From Campylobacter sp. VBCF_01 NA2 (GTDB lineage Bacteria; Campylobacterota; Campylobacteria; Campylobacterales; Campylobacteraceae), in the NCBI RefSeq assembly GCF_027797205.1, contig NZ_CP115607.1:744001-808000 (forward strand): DNA of 64,000 nucleotides, read 5' to 3'. Made by a program: the position numbers and the translations under genes. Under the pieces are notes generated by a model. The model saw only the letters and a program-made list of their open reading frames with translations. It was not told where the DNA came from and searched no databases. Within the stretch, counting starts at the first letter, position 1. Every line of letters begins with the position of its first letter. Below, in pieces: positions 1 to 7,515 of this stretch.

Positions 1-628
1 GCAAAATTTTGGCAGAATTTGCCAAACCTTCGTTGTTTGTGACGAAAAATCCAGCCGTAGAGATTGCGTCTTGGGCTTGTGGATTTATCTGAAAGCACGA
101 AAACAGTGAGTTTTCAAACGAGCCGATTTTTTTGCCCTTGTATGTAGCACCTGTGGCCCTAGAAGCGTCATCTATGATAGTGATATTTTCTTTTTTAGCG
201 ATTTCGTAAATCTCGTCCATATCGGTTACGAGCCCAGCTGTATGCGAGATAAAGGCGCATTTTAGCTTTTTGTGTCTGTTTAGCTCGATAGCTTTTGAAA
301 AGCTTTCAGGGGTGATATTAAAGGTGTTTGTATCGATATCTACGAACACAGGCTCAGCATCAAAATGCCTAATAACCGCCGCTACATGCGGAAATGAATT
401 AACTGAGCATAAAATTCTATCTCCACGCTTGACACCGAGTGTGCAAAGCGCAAGATGAAGCGCAGTAGTGCCACTAGTAGTGGAGATTGCGTAATTCACG
501 CCAAAATACTCACAAATTTTGTTTTCAAAAATTTCTGAGTATTTTATTTGTGGATTGTGAAGGGCATTTAGTATAAGCGATTCTTCTTTATCATCAACCT
601 GCGCTTTAAAAAAGGGTATTTGCCTCAT
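1..628 (-). CDS. DegT/DnrJ/EryC1/StrS aminotransferase-like protein, C-terminal part outside window
   Basis: The frame begins with ATG at 628 and runs off the left edge, so about 209 residues are visible. The fold-type I aminotransferase pattern of the DegT family is clear: TTSGTTALHLAL near residue 50, HTAGLVTDMDEI near residue 120, and IIDDASRATGATYKGKKIGS near residue 145. Family members normally make sugar amines using PLP bound to a lysine in a CFSF...TKN...GEGG stretch. Here the aligned stretch reads CFQINPQAQDAISTAG, so alanine sits where the lysine should be and GEGG is lost. It is probably not an ordinary aminotransferase and may be a dehydratase-like or non-catalytic relative. It lies 8 bp downstream of nadE and is probably cotranscribed with it. 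Confidence 0.85.
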   Translation of the reverse strand, partial: MRQIPFFKAQVDDKEESLILNALHNPQIKYSEIFENKICEYFGVNYAISTTSGTTALHLALCTLGVKRGDRILCSVNSFPHVAAVIRHFDAEPVFVDIDTNTFNITPESFSKAIELNRHKKLKCAFISHTAGLVTDMDEIYEIAKKENITIIDDASRATGATYKGKKIGSFENSLFSCFQINPQAQDAISTAGFFVTNNEGLANSAKIL

Positions 629-636
629 GTGAAATC

Positions 637-1440
637 CTAAGCATTAGGATCTACTTGTGCTACATTTGGCATGCGTAATTTAAAGCTATTTTTTATCATT
701 CTATTTGTGATAAATTTGCATAAATCAGCGTTGTGATTCGAATCAAGCAAGTATGCTAAATCATCTTTTGTAATCTCTTTGCCGCCTCTAATTTTTTCGC
801 GAAGTTCAGGGCGAGAGAAGATATCTCTAAGCACGCTATCAAGGATATCATAGCTATATCCAAGCTCTCTTTCGTCGCTTTGATTTTCCCATAAATCTGC
901 GCTTGGAGTTTTTGCGATTATGTTTTCATTGATTGTAAGTGCTTCGGCAAGCTTGCTTACTTTTGTCTTTAAAATTTCACCGATTGGGTTAAAGGCACAC
1001 GCTAAATCACCATAAATCGTGCTGTATCCTAGCATTCTTTCGCTCAAATTTGTTGTTCCGACTACGACTGCGCGGTGTTTCGCGCTGTAATCGTATAATA
1101 ATCCCATGCGAATTCTTGTCGCAAAATTTCCAGTTCTTAGCTTGTCTGCGCCAGTATCAAGCGAAGCGAAAGCCTCCATAAATGGGGCGATTTCTTGGAT
1201 TTCGTAGTCTATACCAAACATATCGCAGTGCTCAATCGCATCGCCTAAATTTGCTAAATTTGAGCTAGGCATAGGCATGATTAGGGCGTGAGTTGGGATC
1301 TCTGTTAGGGCGCATAATGCCGATACTACGGCACTATCAAGTCCTCCACTGACTCCGACTACGAAAGCGTCTGCTCCTGTTTTTTCAAGTTCTGTGGCCA
1401 AAAAATCGGTCAAATATGGAATTAAATTTTGAGCGTTCAT
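637..1440 (-). CDS. nadE: NH3-dependent NAD+ synthetase
   Basis: This 267-residue enzyme amidates deamido-NAD (NaAD) to NAD with ATP and ammonia, the last step of NAD synthesis, in the cytoplasm. The PP-loop SGGLDS is at residues 31-36, and the later stretches GTTNLSERMLGY, KTPSADLW and the QSDERELG motif are typical. The length matches the ammonia-dependent bacterial form; there is no amino-terminal glutaminase domain. The start is ATG at 1440 with AAGG about 8 bp upstream. A TAGAAT box on the minus strand at 1474-1479 could be its promoter. The DegT-like gene follows after 8 bp, suggesting a two-gene operon at least. Confidence 0.96.
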   Translation of the reverse strand: MNAQNLIPYLTDFLATELEKTGADAFVVGVSGGLDSAVVSALCALTEIPTHALIMPMPSSNLANLGDAIEHCDMFGIDYEIQEIAPFMEAFASLDTGADKLRTGNFATRIRMGLLYDYSAKHRAVVVGTTNLSERMLGYSTIYGDLACAFNPIGEILKTKVSKLAEALTINENIIAKTPSADLWENQSDERELGYSYDILDSVLRDIFSRPELREKIRGGKEITKDDLAYLLDSNHNADLCKFITNRMIKNSFKLRMPNVAQVDPNA

Positions 1441-1602
1441 AGAAAACCTTTTAAATTATAAACTAAACTTTTAATTCTACCAATATTAAACTAAAATTAA
1501 GCTTTAAAAAAGAGAGAAAAATTTGATTAAAATTTATGATTTATTTGCAAATTTTGCCAAATTTGACAAAATACGCAAAATTATTTGTAAAATTTTGTGT
1601 AT
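1441..1602. other. Intergenic, nadE promoter region
   Basis: This AT-rich gap lies between the start of nadE and the end of cmoB, both on the minus strand. On the minus strand a TAGAAT box lies at 1474-1479 and a TATAAT box at 1455-1460. The latter is probably too close to the nadE start to serve as its -10 element. No strong hairpin or RNA gene is visible. Confidence 0.4.
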
Positions 1603-2496
1603 TTACAGGCTGATTTTAACATAGACTCGTTTCGGGGCAGGGTAACCCTCGATAGTGAGATTTGGGTTTTTTGGATCTAGGAAATTTTCTAAGCTCTGAC
1701 CGTCAATCCACTCAGTTTTTCGCTGTTCGTTAAAATCGGTTTGTTTGGTTTCTAAAATTTCAAAATTCTTAAATTTCGCCCTTTCGCACCAGTTGCTAAG
1801 TGCGCCGATAGTGGGCACGAAGTAGATATTTGAGATCTTAGAATACCCGCCCTTTGGTGTGAGCGCGAAATCCCCGTCCATATCTATATACATCGTATCT
1901 AAAATCACCTCACCACCGCTATTTAGCGCGGATTTGAGCTGTTTTAGCATAGAGATAGGATCCGAGCGATGATAAATCACGCCAAGACAGAAAATCGTGT
2001 CAAATTTCGCCCCATAAAATGGCAAATGCTCCACGCCAAGCGGCTCGAAAATCGCCCGTGTGCGCATAAAATGTTGCAAAAACAAAAATTGCAGATAAAA
2101 TAACGCGCTAGGATCGAAGCCCGTGACGCTACGCGCGCCAAGGCCTAGCATACGATACATATAATAACCATTATTGCACCCCACATCTGCGACATTTTTG
2201 CCCGCCAAATCAATATGCCCCCCTAAAAGGTTAAATTTGATGAAGCTTTGCCACTCGCTGTCGATAAAAAGCTCATTTAGCGCGAAAGGCCCCTTGCGCC
2301 AAGGTTTTAGCGATAGTGCGATTTGCCTGATTTGCTCCATTTGCTCAGCGTTTGCGTCAAATTTCGCGCTAATAGTGTCGCCAAAACTCACCTCGCAATC
2401 AAAATTTGGCAGTGCATTAATCGCGCCTAAAATTTCGGCGTTTTGAGCGTTTTCTAGTTTTTTTAACATTTCGTTTTTTATGGTAGTTAAATCCAT
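1603..2496 (-). CDS. cmoB: tRNA U34 carboxymethyltransferase
   Basis: CmoB transfers a carboxymethyl group from carboxy-S-adenosylmethionine to 5-hydroxyuridine at tRNA position 34, giving cmo5U. The 297-residue protein has the family stretch LKPWRKGPF near residue 63 and EWQSFIK near 81. The methyltransferase motif I VADVGCNNGYYMYRMLG starts near residue 102, followed by FDTIFCLGVIYHRSDP. The carboxy-SAM-making partner CmoA is not in the window. The start is ATG at 2496. The gene is divergent from the transglutaminase-like gene. Confidence 0.93.
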   Translation of the reverse strand: MDLTTIKNEMLKKLENAQNAEILGAINALPNFDCEVSFGDTISAKFDANAEQMEQIRQIALSLKPWRKGPFALNELFIDSEWQSFIKFNLLGGHIDLAGKNVADVGCNNGYYMYRMLGLGARSVTGFDPSALFYLQFLFLQHFMRTRAIFEPLGVEHLPFYGAKFDTIFCLGVIYHRSDPISMLKQLKSALNSGGEVILDTMYIDMDGDFALTPKGGYSKISNIYFVPTIGALSNWCERAKFKNFEILETKQTDFNEQRKTEWIDGQSLENFLDPKNPNLTIEGYPAPKRVYVKISL

Positions 2497-2631
2497 TTTT
2501 TACCCTAAATTTCATAAATTTTGCGCCATTTTATCAAAGCAAATTTAAAAAAGCAATTTTAAAGCATTAAAAGGATAAAATCCCTGCCTTTTAGAGCCAA
2601 GTTTGGTTAGATTATTCAGGAATTTTTTCAA
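2497..2631. promoter_or_regulatory. Divergent intergenic region between cmoB and the transglutaminase-like gene
   Basis: This 135-bp AT-rich spacer separates two divergent genes and must hold promoters for both. An AGGA element about 10 bp before the plus-strand ATG at 2632 is the likely ribosome binding site. No single -10 box stands out clearly enough to assign. Confidence 0.35.
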
Positions 2632-3717
2632 ATGAAAAGACGAGATTTTTTCAAATTCAGTAGTATTTTAGGTGTCGCTAGCTTCGCTCCTAGCGTGGTT
2701 TTGGCTGATGTGAGCGCCAAAGAAGACGAGCAAAAAACGCGCAAATTTAGCGTTAGTTTAAAACACGCTATCAAAGAGGTCGGCAAAGAGAGCAGGGTGT
2801 GGGTCCCACTCGTGCTTCCTAGCGATTTTCAGCAGGTCATTTCGCACTATAAGGTCGGCTCAAACGCAGTCGAGAAATTTATCACTGAGGGCGAAATTCC
2901 GACATATTATGCGAAATTTAGTGGAAGCGAAACTCCGATACTTGATATCAGTTTCGATGTGCAAACCACAGAGCGAAATACCGATTTTTCGAAGGTAAAT
3001 TTCAACGAAAACGAAAAATTAGCTCCCGAAATCGCCAAATTTTTGCAACCAACTACGCAAATTCAAATCGACGGCGTGGTTAAACAAAAATCAGATGAAA
3101 TCGTAGGAAATATCAAAGGCGATTTAGAAAAGGCTAGGGCGATTTACACCTGGGTGGCAAACACCATGGAGCGCGATAACAGCGTGCTTGGGTGTGGGCT
3201 AGGCGATGTGAAGCAAATACTTAGTAGCGGTAAATTAAGTGGCAAATGCACCGACATAAACTCAGTTTTTGTGGCTTTGGCGAGGGCTGCTGGGATACCT
3301 GCGCGCGAAATGTTTGGTATCCGCGTGGGCGCGTCGCGCTTCTCATCTCAAATGGGCGCAGCACCCAAAGATGACGGATTTAGCCATATTTCAGGCGGAC
3401 AACACTGTCGCGCTGAGTTTTATCTCAAAGGATACGGCTGGATTCCAGTAGATCCTGCCGATGTCACCAAGGTTCGCCTTGGCGAAAAACTCACAAACGA
3501 CGACCAAAAAATCGCACAAATCCGCGAATATCTCTTTGGCAACTGGGAGATGTGCTGGATAGGGTTTAATTACGGCAGAGATTTCACGCTAAGTCCGCGC
3601 CCAGCGCAATTTCCGATAAATAATTTCGGTTATGTTTATGGCGAAACGGACGGACAAACGCTAAATTACTATGATCCAAAAGAATTTAGCTACGATTACA
3701 AAAGTCGCGAAATTTGA
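2632..3717 (+). CDS. Tat-exported transglutaminase-like protein
   Basis: The 361-residue product begins with a twin-arginine signal (MKRRDFFKFSS, then a hydrophobic run ending SVVLA), so it is probably exported folded to the periplasm. The carboxy-terminal half is a transglutaminase-core domain: the catalytic triad is visible as Cys in GKCTDINSVFVALARAAG (about residue 206), His in GGQHCRAEF (about 258) and Asp in PVDPADV (about 273). Such domains act as proteases, peptide hydrolases or crosslinkers; the substrate cannot be read from sequence. The end overlaps the TTG start of the MerT-like gene, so the downstream metal genes may be cotranscribed. Confidence 0.88.
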   Translation: MKRRDFFKFSSILGVASFAPSVVLADVSAKEDEQKTRKFSVSLKHAIKEVGKESRVWVPLVLPSDFQQVISHYKVGSNAVEKFITEGEIPTYYAKFSGSETPILDISFDVQTTERNTDFSKVNFNENEKLAPEIAKFLQPTTQIQIDGVVKQKSDEIVGNIKGDLEKARAIYTWVANTMERDNSVLGCGLGDVKQILSSGKLSGKCTDINSVFVALARAAGIPAREMFGIRVGASRFSSQMGAAPKDDGFSHISGGQHCRAEFYLKGYGWIPVDPADVTKVRLGEKLTNDDQKIAQIREYLFGNWEMCWIGFNYGRDFTLSPRPAQFPINNFGYVYGETDGQTLNYYDPKEFSYDYKSREI

Positions 3718-4037
3718 GTAAGCTAAAATTTATCGTTCTAGCGATTATAAGCGCATTTATGGCGACTTTGTGCTGTTTGCCAGCGCTTTTGTTTTTGCTT
3801 TTTGGGGTGAGTTTTTCGGCACTTTCCTTTGCGGACGAGTTGGCGAGATTTCGCCCCATTTTTACGGCGATTTCCATTGTTTTTTACATTGCGAGCCTCT
3901 ATTTTGTGCTATTTCGCAAAAACTCATGCGTCATCGGCGCAGGTCGCAAAAAATGGTATTTTATTTACATTTTAAGCGGAATTTTGATATTTTTACTTCT
4001 GTTTTATCCTGAAATTTTAGGGAGATTTTATGCGTAA
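3714..4037 (+). CDS. MerT-like metal transport membrane protein
   Basis: This 107-residue protein has three predicted membrane segments (about residues 6-30, 44-62 and 78-100). A vicinal cysteine pair in the first segment (LCCLPAL, C20-C21) is the signature of MerT-family mercuric or metal-ion permeases. A single further cysteine (KNSC) is in the loop after the second segment. The start is TTG at 3714, overlapping the previous stop as TTGA, which suggests translational coupling. Two MerP-like proteins follow, as expected for a metal-handing pair. No mercuric reductase is near, so the ion may not be mercury. Confidence 0.7.
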   Translation: MSKLKFIVLAIISAFMATLCCLPALLFLLFGVSFSALSFADELARFRPIFTAISIVFYIASLYFVLFRKNSCVIGAGRKKWYFIYILSGILIFLLLFYPEILGRFYA

Positions 4038-4305
4038 AATTTTAGTTTTATCACTCGTTTGTGGCGCGCTTTTTGCACAGCGAGAAATCGAAATCCAAGT
4101 CGGAAAAATCCATTGTAATCTATGCGCAGCTTCGATTAAATTTGCCTTGCAAAAATGCGAGGGGGTAATCAGCGTCGAGGCCAAAGAGGGCGAGAAAAAG
4201 GCGGTCGTCATCGCTGAGGATAGCGCCGATACGAACGCTATGATCGAGGCTTTGAAAAACGCAAAATACGAAAAAGCCAAAATTTTAAGTATTAAACAAA
4301 AATAA
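4030..4305 (+). CDS. Periplasmic heavy-metal-associated (HMA) domain protein, copy 1
   Basis: This 91-residue protein has a signal peptide (MRKILVLSLVCGALFA) and one HMA ferredoxin-like domain. The metal-binding loop reads KIHCNLC, placing cysteines at residues 29 and 32 in the CxxC spacing of MerP and copper chaperones, although the usual GMTC opening is replaced by KIHC. The ATG overlaps the MerT-like gene by 8 bp and is preceded by GGAG. It probably captures a soft metal ion in the periplasm and passes it to the MerT-like permease. A paralogue follows immediately. Confidence 0.78.
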   Translation: MRKILVLSLVCGALFAQREIEIQVGKIHCNLCAASIKFALQKCEGVISVEAKEGEKKAVVIAEDSADTNAMIEALKNAKYEKAKILSIKQK

Positions 4306-4313
4306 GGAAATTT

Positions 4314-4586
4314 ATGCGTAAAATTTTACTATTATTTGCCCTTGTTAGCGCGGTTTTCGCCGATAGAGAGATTGAAATTTATGTAGAGAAAATACACTGC
4401 CCGCTCTGCACGCAAATGGTGAGAAAGGCTCTTAGCGAGTGCGAGGGCGTAATCAGCGCGCGCGTGGAGTTATCGAGTAAAACAGCCAGCGTGCTAGCGC
4501 GCGATGATGCTGATACAAAGGCGATGCTAGAAGCTATCGCAAAGACCACTTACGAGGGCAAAATCGTAAGTGATAAGCGAAAATAG
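4314..4586 (+). CDS. Periplasmic heavy-metal-associated (HMA) domain protein, copy 2
   Basis: This 90-residue paralogue of the preceding gene has the same layout: signal peptide MRKILLLFALVSAVFA, then an HMA domain with KIHCPLC (cysteines 29 and 32) and the shared CEGVIS stretch. It starts 8 bp after copy 1, with AAGGA upstream. The two copies keep signal peptide and metal site but differ elsewhere, which points to an older tandem duplication. They could form a relay or bind different ions. Confidence 0.78.
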   Translation: MRKILLLFALVSAVFADREIEIYVEKIHCPLCTQMVRKALSECEGVISARVELSSKTASVLARDDADTKAMLEAIAKTTYEGKIVSDKRK

Positions 4587-4595
4587 GGCGAAAAA

Positions 4596-5876
4596 ATGAA
4601 AAAAGTTATGAATTATTTTCGCCAAATTTGCGAAATTCCACACCTTAGCTATGAAACGGAAAAATTGCGAGATTTTTTAGTGGAATTTGCTAAAAAGCAC
4701 GAATTTAGCGTGGAAGTTGATAATGCAGGAAATATTTATGCCCTCAAAGGTGAGCCAAAAATTTGCCTGCAAGCGCATTATGATATGGTTGGCGTGGGAC
4801 TTGCGCCGAGTATCGAGCTAGTGGAGCAAGACGGATTTTTAAGTGCGAAAAACTCATCGCTTGGGGCTGATAATGGAATCGGTGTAGCAATTATAATGGC
4901 GATGATGAGCGAATTTAGCGATTTTGAGGCAGTTTTCACAAACAACGAAGAAGTGGGGCTCTGGGGCGTTAGAGAATTTCACGCAGAGATAAAAAGCAAA
5001 AAAATGCTAAATTTAGACAGCGAAGATGAAAACGAAGTCATAATCGGGTGCGCAGGAAGTGCCGAAATTCGCGCTATTTGCGACAGCGCGCGCGAGAAAA
5101 AAAGTGGCTTTTGCTATGAGATTTTTATAGATGATTTTCCGGGCGGTCATAGTGGGATTGAAATTCATAAAAACCTACCAAATGCGATTAAATTTTTAGC
5201 CGAATTTATCGCTAAAAATGGCGGTAAAATCGCCAAATTTAACGGCGGCGAAAGGGCAAATTCGATCCCTGCAAAAGCTAGTGCGACTGCAATTTTTAAA
5301 AATGAAATTTCAAATTTTCCAAATTTCATAAAACATAAATTTTTTGGATTTAAAGAGTGCGAAATTTATGAAAATTCAGACAATATTTTAAATCTCATTT
5401 GCGAATTTAAACAAGGCGTTAGGGATTTTAACGATGAGTTAAATTTGCCCGGGACTAGCATAAATTTATCTTTGGCTGGTGAAAAAAACGGCAAATTTGA
5501 GCTTTTGTTTTACGCTAGATCGATGAGCGAAAAGGGCTTAAAAGGGGTGAAATATCAAACCAAAATGTCGGCTGAGAATTTTGGCTTGGAGTGCGTTTTT
5601 GGCGAAACTAGTCAGCCGTGGCAACCGCAACGAAGCGAATTTAGCGAATTTATCTTAAAAAATTTGCAAAAATTTGTGCCAACTGCGAAGCTTGGTGCTG
5701 TTCATGCTGGGTTAGAGTGTGGCGTTTTTATCACAAAAGATAGCGCTATACAGGCAGCTTCGATTGGTCCAAATATCACTTCGCCACACAGCACGCATGA
5801 AAAAGTCGAGCTAAAATCTGTCGAAAAAATCCTAAATGCCGTGCGAGAAATAATCTCTGGCGCACAAAATTTATAA
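4596..5876 (+). CDS. pepD: Aminoacyl-histidine dipeptidase (M20 family, PepD-like)
   Basis: This 426-residue cytosolic metallopeptidase probably cleaves Xaa-His and similar dipeptides. Visible M20 metal-site motifs are LQAHYDMVG near residue 59, SLGADNGIGVA (bridging aspartate), TNNEEVGLWG (general base and metal glutamate) and LNLDSED. A lid/dimerisation insert with DDFPGGHSG follows, and the final metal histidine is in SPHSTHEKVE near the C-terminus. It is somewhat shorter than E. coli PepD (485 residues from memory). It starts 9 bp after the second HMA gene, and its last bases overlap nth tail to tail by 6 bp. Confidence 0.87.
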   Translation: MKKVMNYFRQICEIPHLSYETEKLRDFLVEFAKKHEFSVEVDNAGNIYALKGEPKICLQAHYDMVGVGLAPSIELVEQDGFLSAKNSSLGADNGIGVAIIMAMMSEFSDFEAVFTNNEEVGLWGVREFHAEIKSKKMLNLDSEDENEVIIGCAGSAEIRAICDSAREKKSGFCYEIFIDDFPGGHSGIEIHKNLPNAIKFLAEFIAKNGGKIAKFNGGERANSIPAKASATAIFKNEISNFPNFIKHKFFGFKECEIYENSDNILNLICEFKQGVRDFNDELNLPGTSINLSLAGEKNGKFELLFYARSMSEKGLKGVKYQTKMSAENFGLECVFGETSQPWQPQRSEFSEFILKNLQKFVPTAKLGAVHAGLECGVFITKDSAIQAASIGPNITSPHSTHEKVELKSVEKILNAVREIISGAQNL

Positions 5877-6503
5877 AATTTTATCCTTGCTTTTGCAAAG
5901 GTGCGCCAAAAAGCACTCTTTGCAATTTGGCTTTACGGCTTTGCAAGTGTATCGTCCAAATAGCACCAAAGCTTGGTGCAGGTAGTTTAGATCGCTTACA
6001 AATGCCTTTGTAAGGTCGTTTTCGGTAAGTTCTGGCGTTTTTGCCGAGCTTAGCTCAAGCCTGTGCGAAACGCGAAAAACATGGGTATCCACGGCGATAA
6101 AATTCGCCCCGCAATGCTCGATTAGCACGACATGGGCTGTCTTTTGACCGACCCCCGCAAGGCTTTTTAAATCCTTTTCATTTAGGGGGATTTCGCCGCC
6201 GAAATTTTCCACCACAGACTTTGCCATTTTGATTAAATTTTGCGCTTTGTTATTAAAAAAACTGCACGAATTTATCAGCATTTTAACTGTGCCTAAATTT
6301 GCATTTGCGAGTGAGTGTATGTCAGGAAACTCCCTAAATAGCGCAGGTGTGATTAAATTTACTCGTTTATCGGTGCATTGCGCGCTAAGCATAACGCAGA
6401 CGATTAGCTCGTAAAGATTGCGAAATTTAAGCTCGGTTGTGGGCTCGCCAAAGTGCTCTAACAATAAATTTTTGATTTCTAAAATATCTTTTTTCGTTCT
6501 CAT
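5871..6503 (-). CDS. nth: Endonuclease III (DNA glycosylase/AP lyase)
   Basis: The 210-residue base-excision repair enzyme removes oxidised pyrimidines. The helix-hairpin-helix LAGVGQKTAHVV contains the catalytic lysine and VDTHVFRVSHRL the catalytic aspartate. Four cysteines near the C-terminus (CKAVKPNCKECFLAHLC) have the C-x6-C-x2-C-x5-C spacing of the 4Fe-4S cluster. The start is ATG at 6503. The gene is convergent with pepD and divergent from the PEB4-like pair. Confidence 0.96.
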   Translation of the reverse strand: MRTKKDILEIKNLLLEHFGEPTTELKFRNLYELIVCVMLSAQCTDKRVNLITPALFREFPDIHSLANANLGTVKMLINSCSFFNNKAQNLIKMAKSVVENFGGEIPLNEKDLKSLAGVGQKTAHVVLIEHCGANFIAVDTHVFRVSHRLELSSAKTPELTENDLTKAFVSDLNYLHQALVLFGRYTCKAVKPNCKECFLAHLCKSKDKIL

Positions 6504-6548
6504 GCCCTTATTTTACACAAAAATTTTGATTATTAACAGCTTTTTGGC

Positions 6549-6574
6549 TATAATCTCGCATTTTTTTACAAGGA
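6549..6574 (+). promoter_or_regulatory. Promoter and ribosome binding site of PEB4-like copy 1
   Basis: A consensus -10 box TATAAT at 6549-6554, preceded by TTTTTGGC, is followed by a T-run and AAGGA at 6570-6574, 6 bp before the ATG. Almost the same arrangement precedes copy 2 (7481-7515), so the promoter was duplicated with the gene. Confidence 0.75.
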
Positions 6575-6580
6575 ATTTTA

Positions 6581-7390
6581 ATGAAAAAATTACTATTTTC
6601 AGCCCTAAGTTTAGCAGCGGCAGTAAGCCTAAATGCGACAGTTTTCGCCACAGTAAATGGCGCGCCAATCACAGAGGCCGAGGTCGCCCCGCACATAGCA
6701 GCACTTGGCAAAAATCCAGCCACGCTTAGCAATCAAGAAAAACAAATGGTGCTAGCAAGAGCGATTGATATCGAAATTTTAGCCGCTGAGGCTAAAAAAA
6801 GTGGCGTTACAAATCTACAAGAATACAAAGACGCCCTAAAAGCAGCGCAAGATAGAATCGCTATCGAAATGTATCAACACCAACTATCAAAGCAAATCAA
6901 AGTAAGCGACGCTGATATCGCTAAATTTTACAACGAAAACAAATCTGCTTTCGTCGAACCAGCCGCTTTGTTGCTATCTAATATCACAGTGGAGAAAAAG
7001 GCCGAAGCTGACGCGATTATCAAAGAGTTAAAAAACACAAAAGCCGACGCTTTGGTGAGCAAATTCGAAGAGCTTGCAGTAGCTAAATCAATCGTGCCTG
7101 AGGCCAAACAAACCAAAGGTCATCTTGCATGGGTTACCCAAGAAATGATGCCAAAAGCGTTTTGGGACGCTTCAAGCAAGCTTAAAAGAGGCGCTATCAC
7201 GCAAACCCCTATCAAAACTGATTTAGGCTATCATATCGTGCTCAAAGAAGATGCCAAACTTCAAAAACAGCTTAGCCAAGACGAAGCCAAGCCTTTTATC
7301 GAAAATTTAATCAAAGGCCAACAAGCAGGCGCTGCATTAGAGCAAAAACTACAAGAACTTCGCAAAAGCGCGAAGGTAGAAGTAAAATAA
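6581..7390 (+). CDS. PEB4/SurA-type periplasmic chaperone, copy 1 with altered PPIase site
   Basis: This 269-residue exported protein has a signal peptide (MKKLLFSALSLAAAVSLNA) followed by a SurA-like amino-terminal chaperone region and a carboxy-terminal parvulin-type domain. It belongs with Campylobacter PEB4 (CBF2), which helps outer-membrane protein assembly. The parvulin signature expected at about residues 125-135 (xxHILV) reads LLSNITVEKK, so the conserved histidine is missing, and the usual GG before the central strand reads TKGHLAWV. The domain is probably not an active isomerase. It sits directly upstream of the more canonical copy 2, as an independent transcription unit. Confidence 0.85.
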   Translation: MKKLLFSALSLAAAVSLNATVFATVNGAPITEAEVAPHIAALGKNPATLSNQEKQMVLARAIDIEILAAEAKKSGVTNLQEYKDALKAAQDRIAIEMYQHQLSKQIKVSDADIAKFYNENKSAFVEPAALLLSNITVEKKAEADAIIKELKNTKADALVSKFEELAVAKSIVPEAKQTKGHLAWVTQEMMPKAFWDASSKLKRGAITQTPIKTDLGYHIVLKEDAKLQKQLSQDEAKPFIENLIKGQQAGAALEQKLQELRKSAKVEVK

Positions 7391-7411
7391 ATTTCACTTC
7401 AATTACACTGA

Positions 7412-7460
7412 CCCGCTCATAGATACGCGAAAATGCGTATCCTAAGGCGGGCAAAATTTT
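7412..7460 (+). terminator. Hairpin between the two PEB4-like genes
   Basis: GATACGC at 7422-7428 pairs with GCGTATC at 7435-7441 over a 6-nt loop. An outer CCCGC/GCGGG pair (7412-7416 with 7447-7451) encloses it across a symmetric internal loop. TTTT follows at 7457-7460. It probably terminates copy 1, but the T-tract is short. Confidence 0.55.
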
Positions 7461-7480
7461 AATCATTAACCAGCTTTGGC

Positions 7481-7508
7481 TATAATCTTGCGATTTTTTT
7501 TTACAAGG
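7481..7508 (+). promoter_or_regulatory. Promoter and ribosome binding site of PEB4-like copy 2
   Basis: TATAAT at 7481-7486, preceded by CTTTGGC, and AAGGA just upstream of ATG 7516 repeat the layout of the copy 1 promoter nearly base for base. Confidence 0.75.
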
Positions 7509-7515
7509 AATTCAG

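Noticed and set aside
3714-4586. Mercury resistance operon
   Set aside because: There is no merA or merR and the HMA metal loop lacks the usual GMTC form, so only MerT-like and MerP-like labels are supported.
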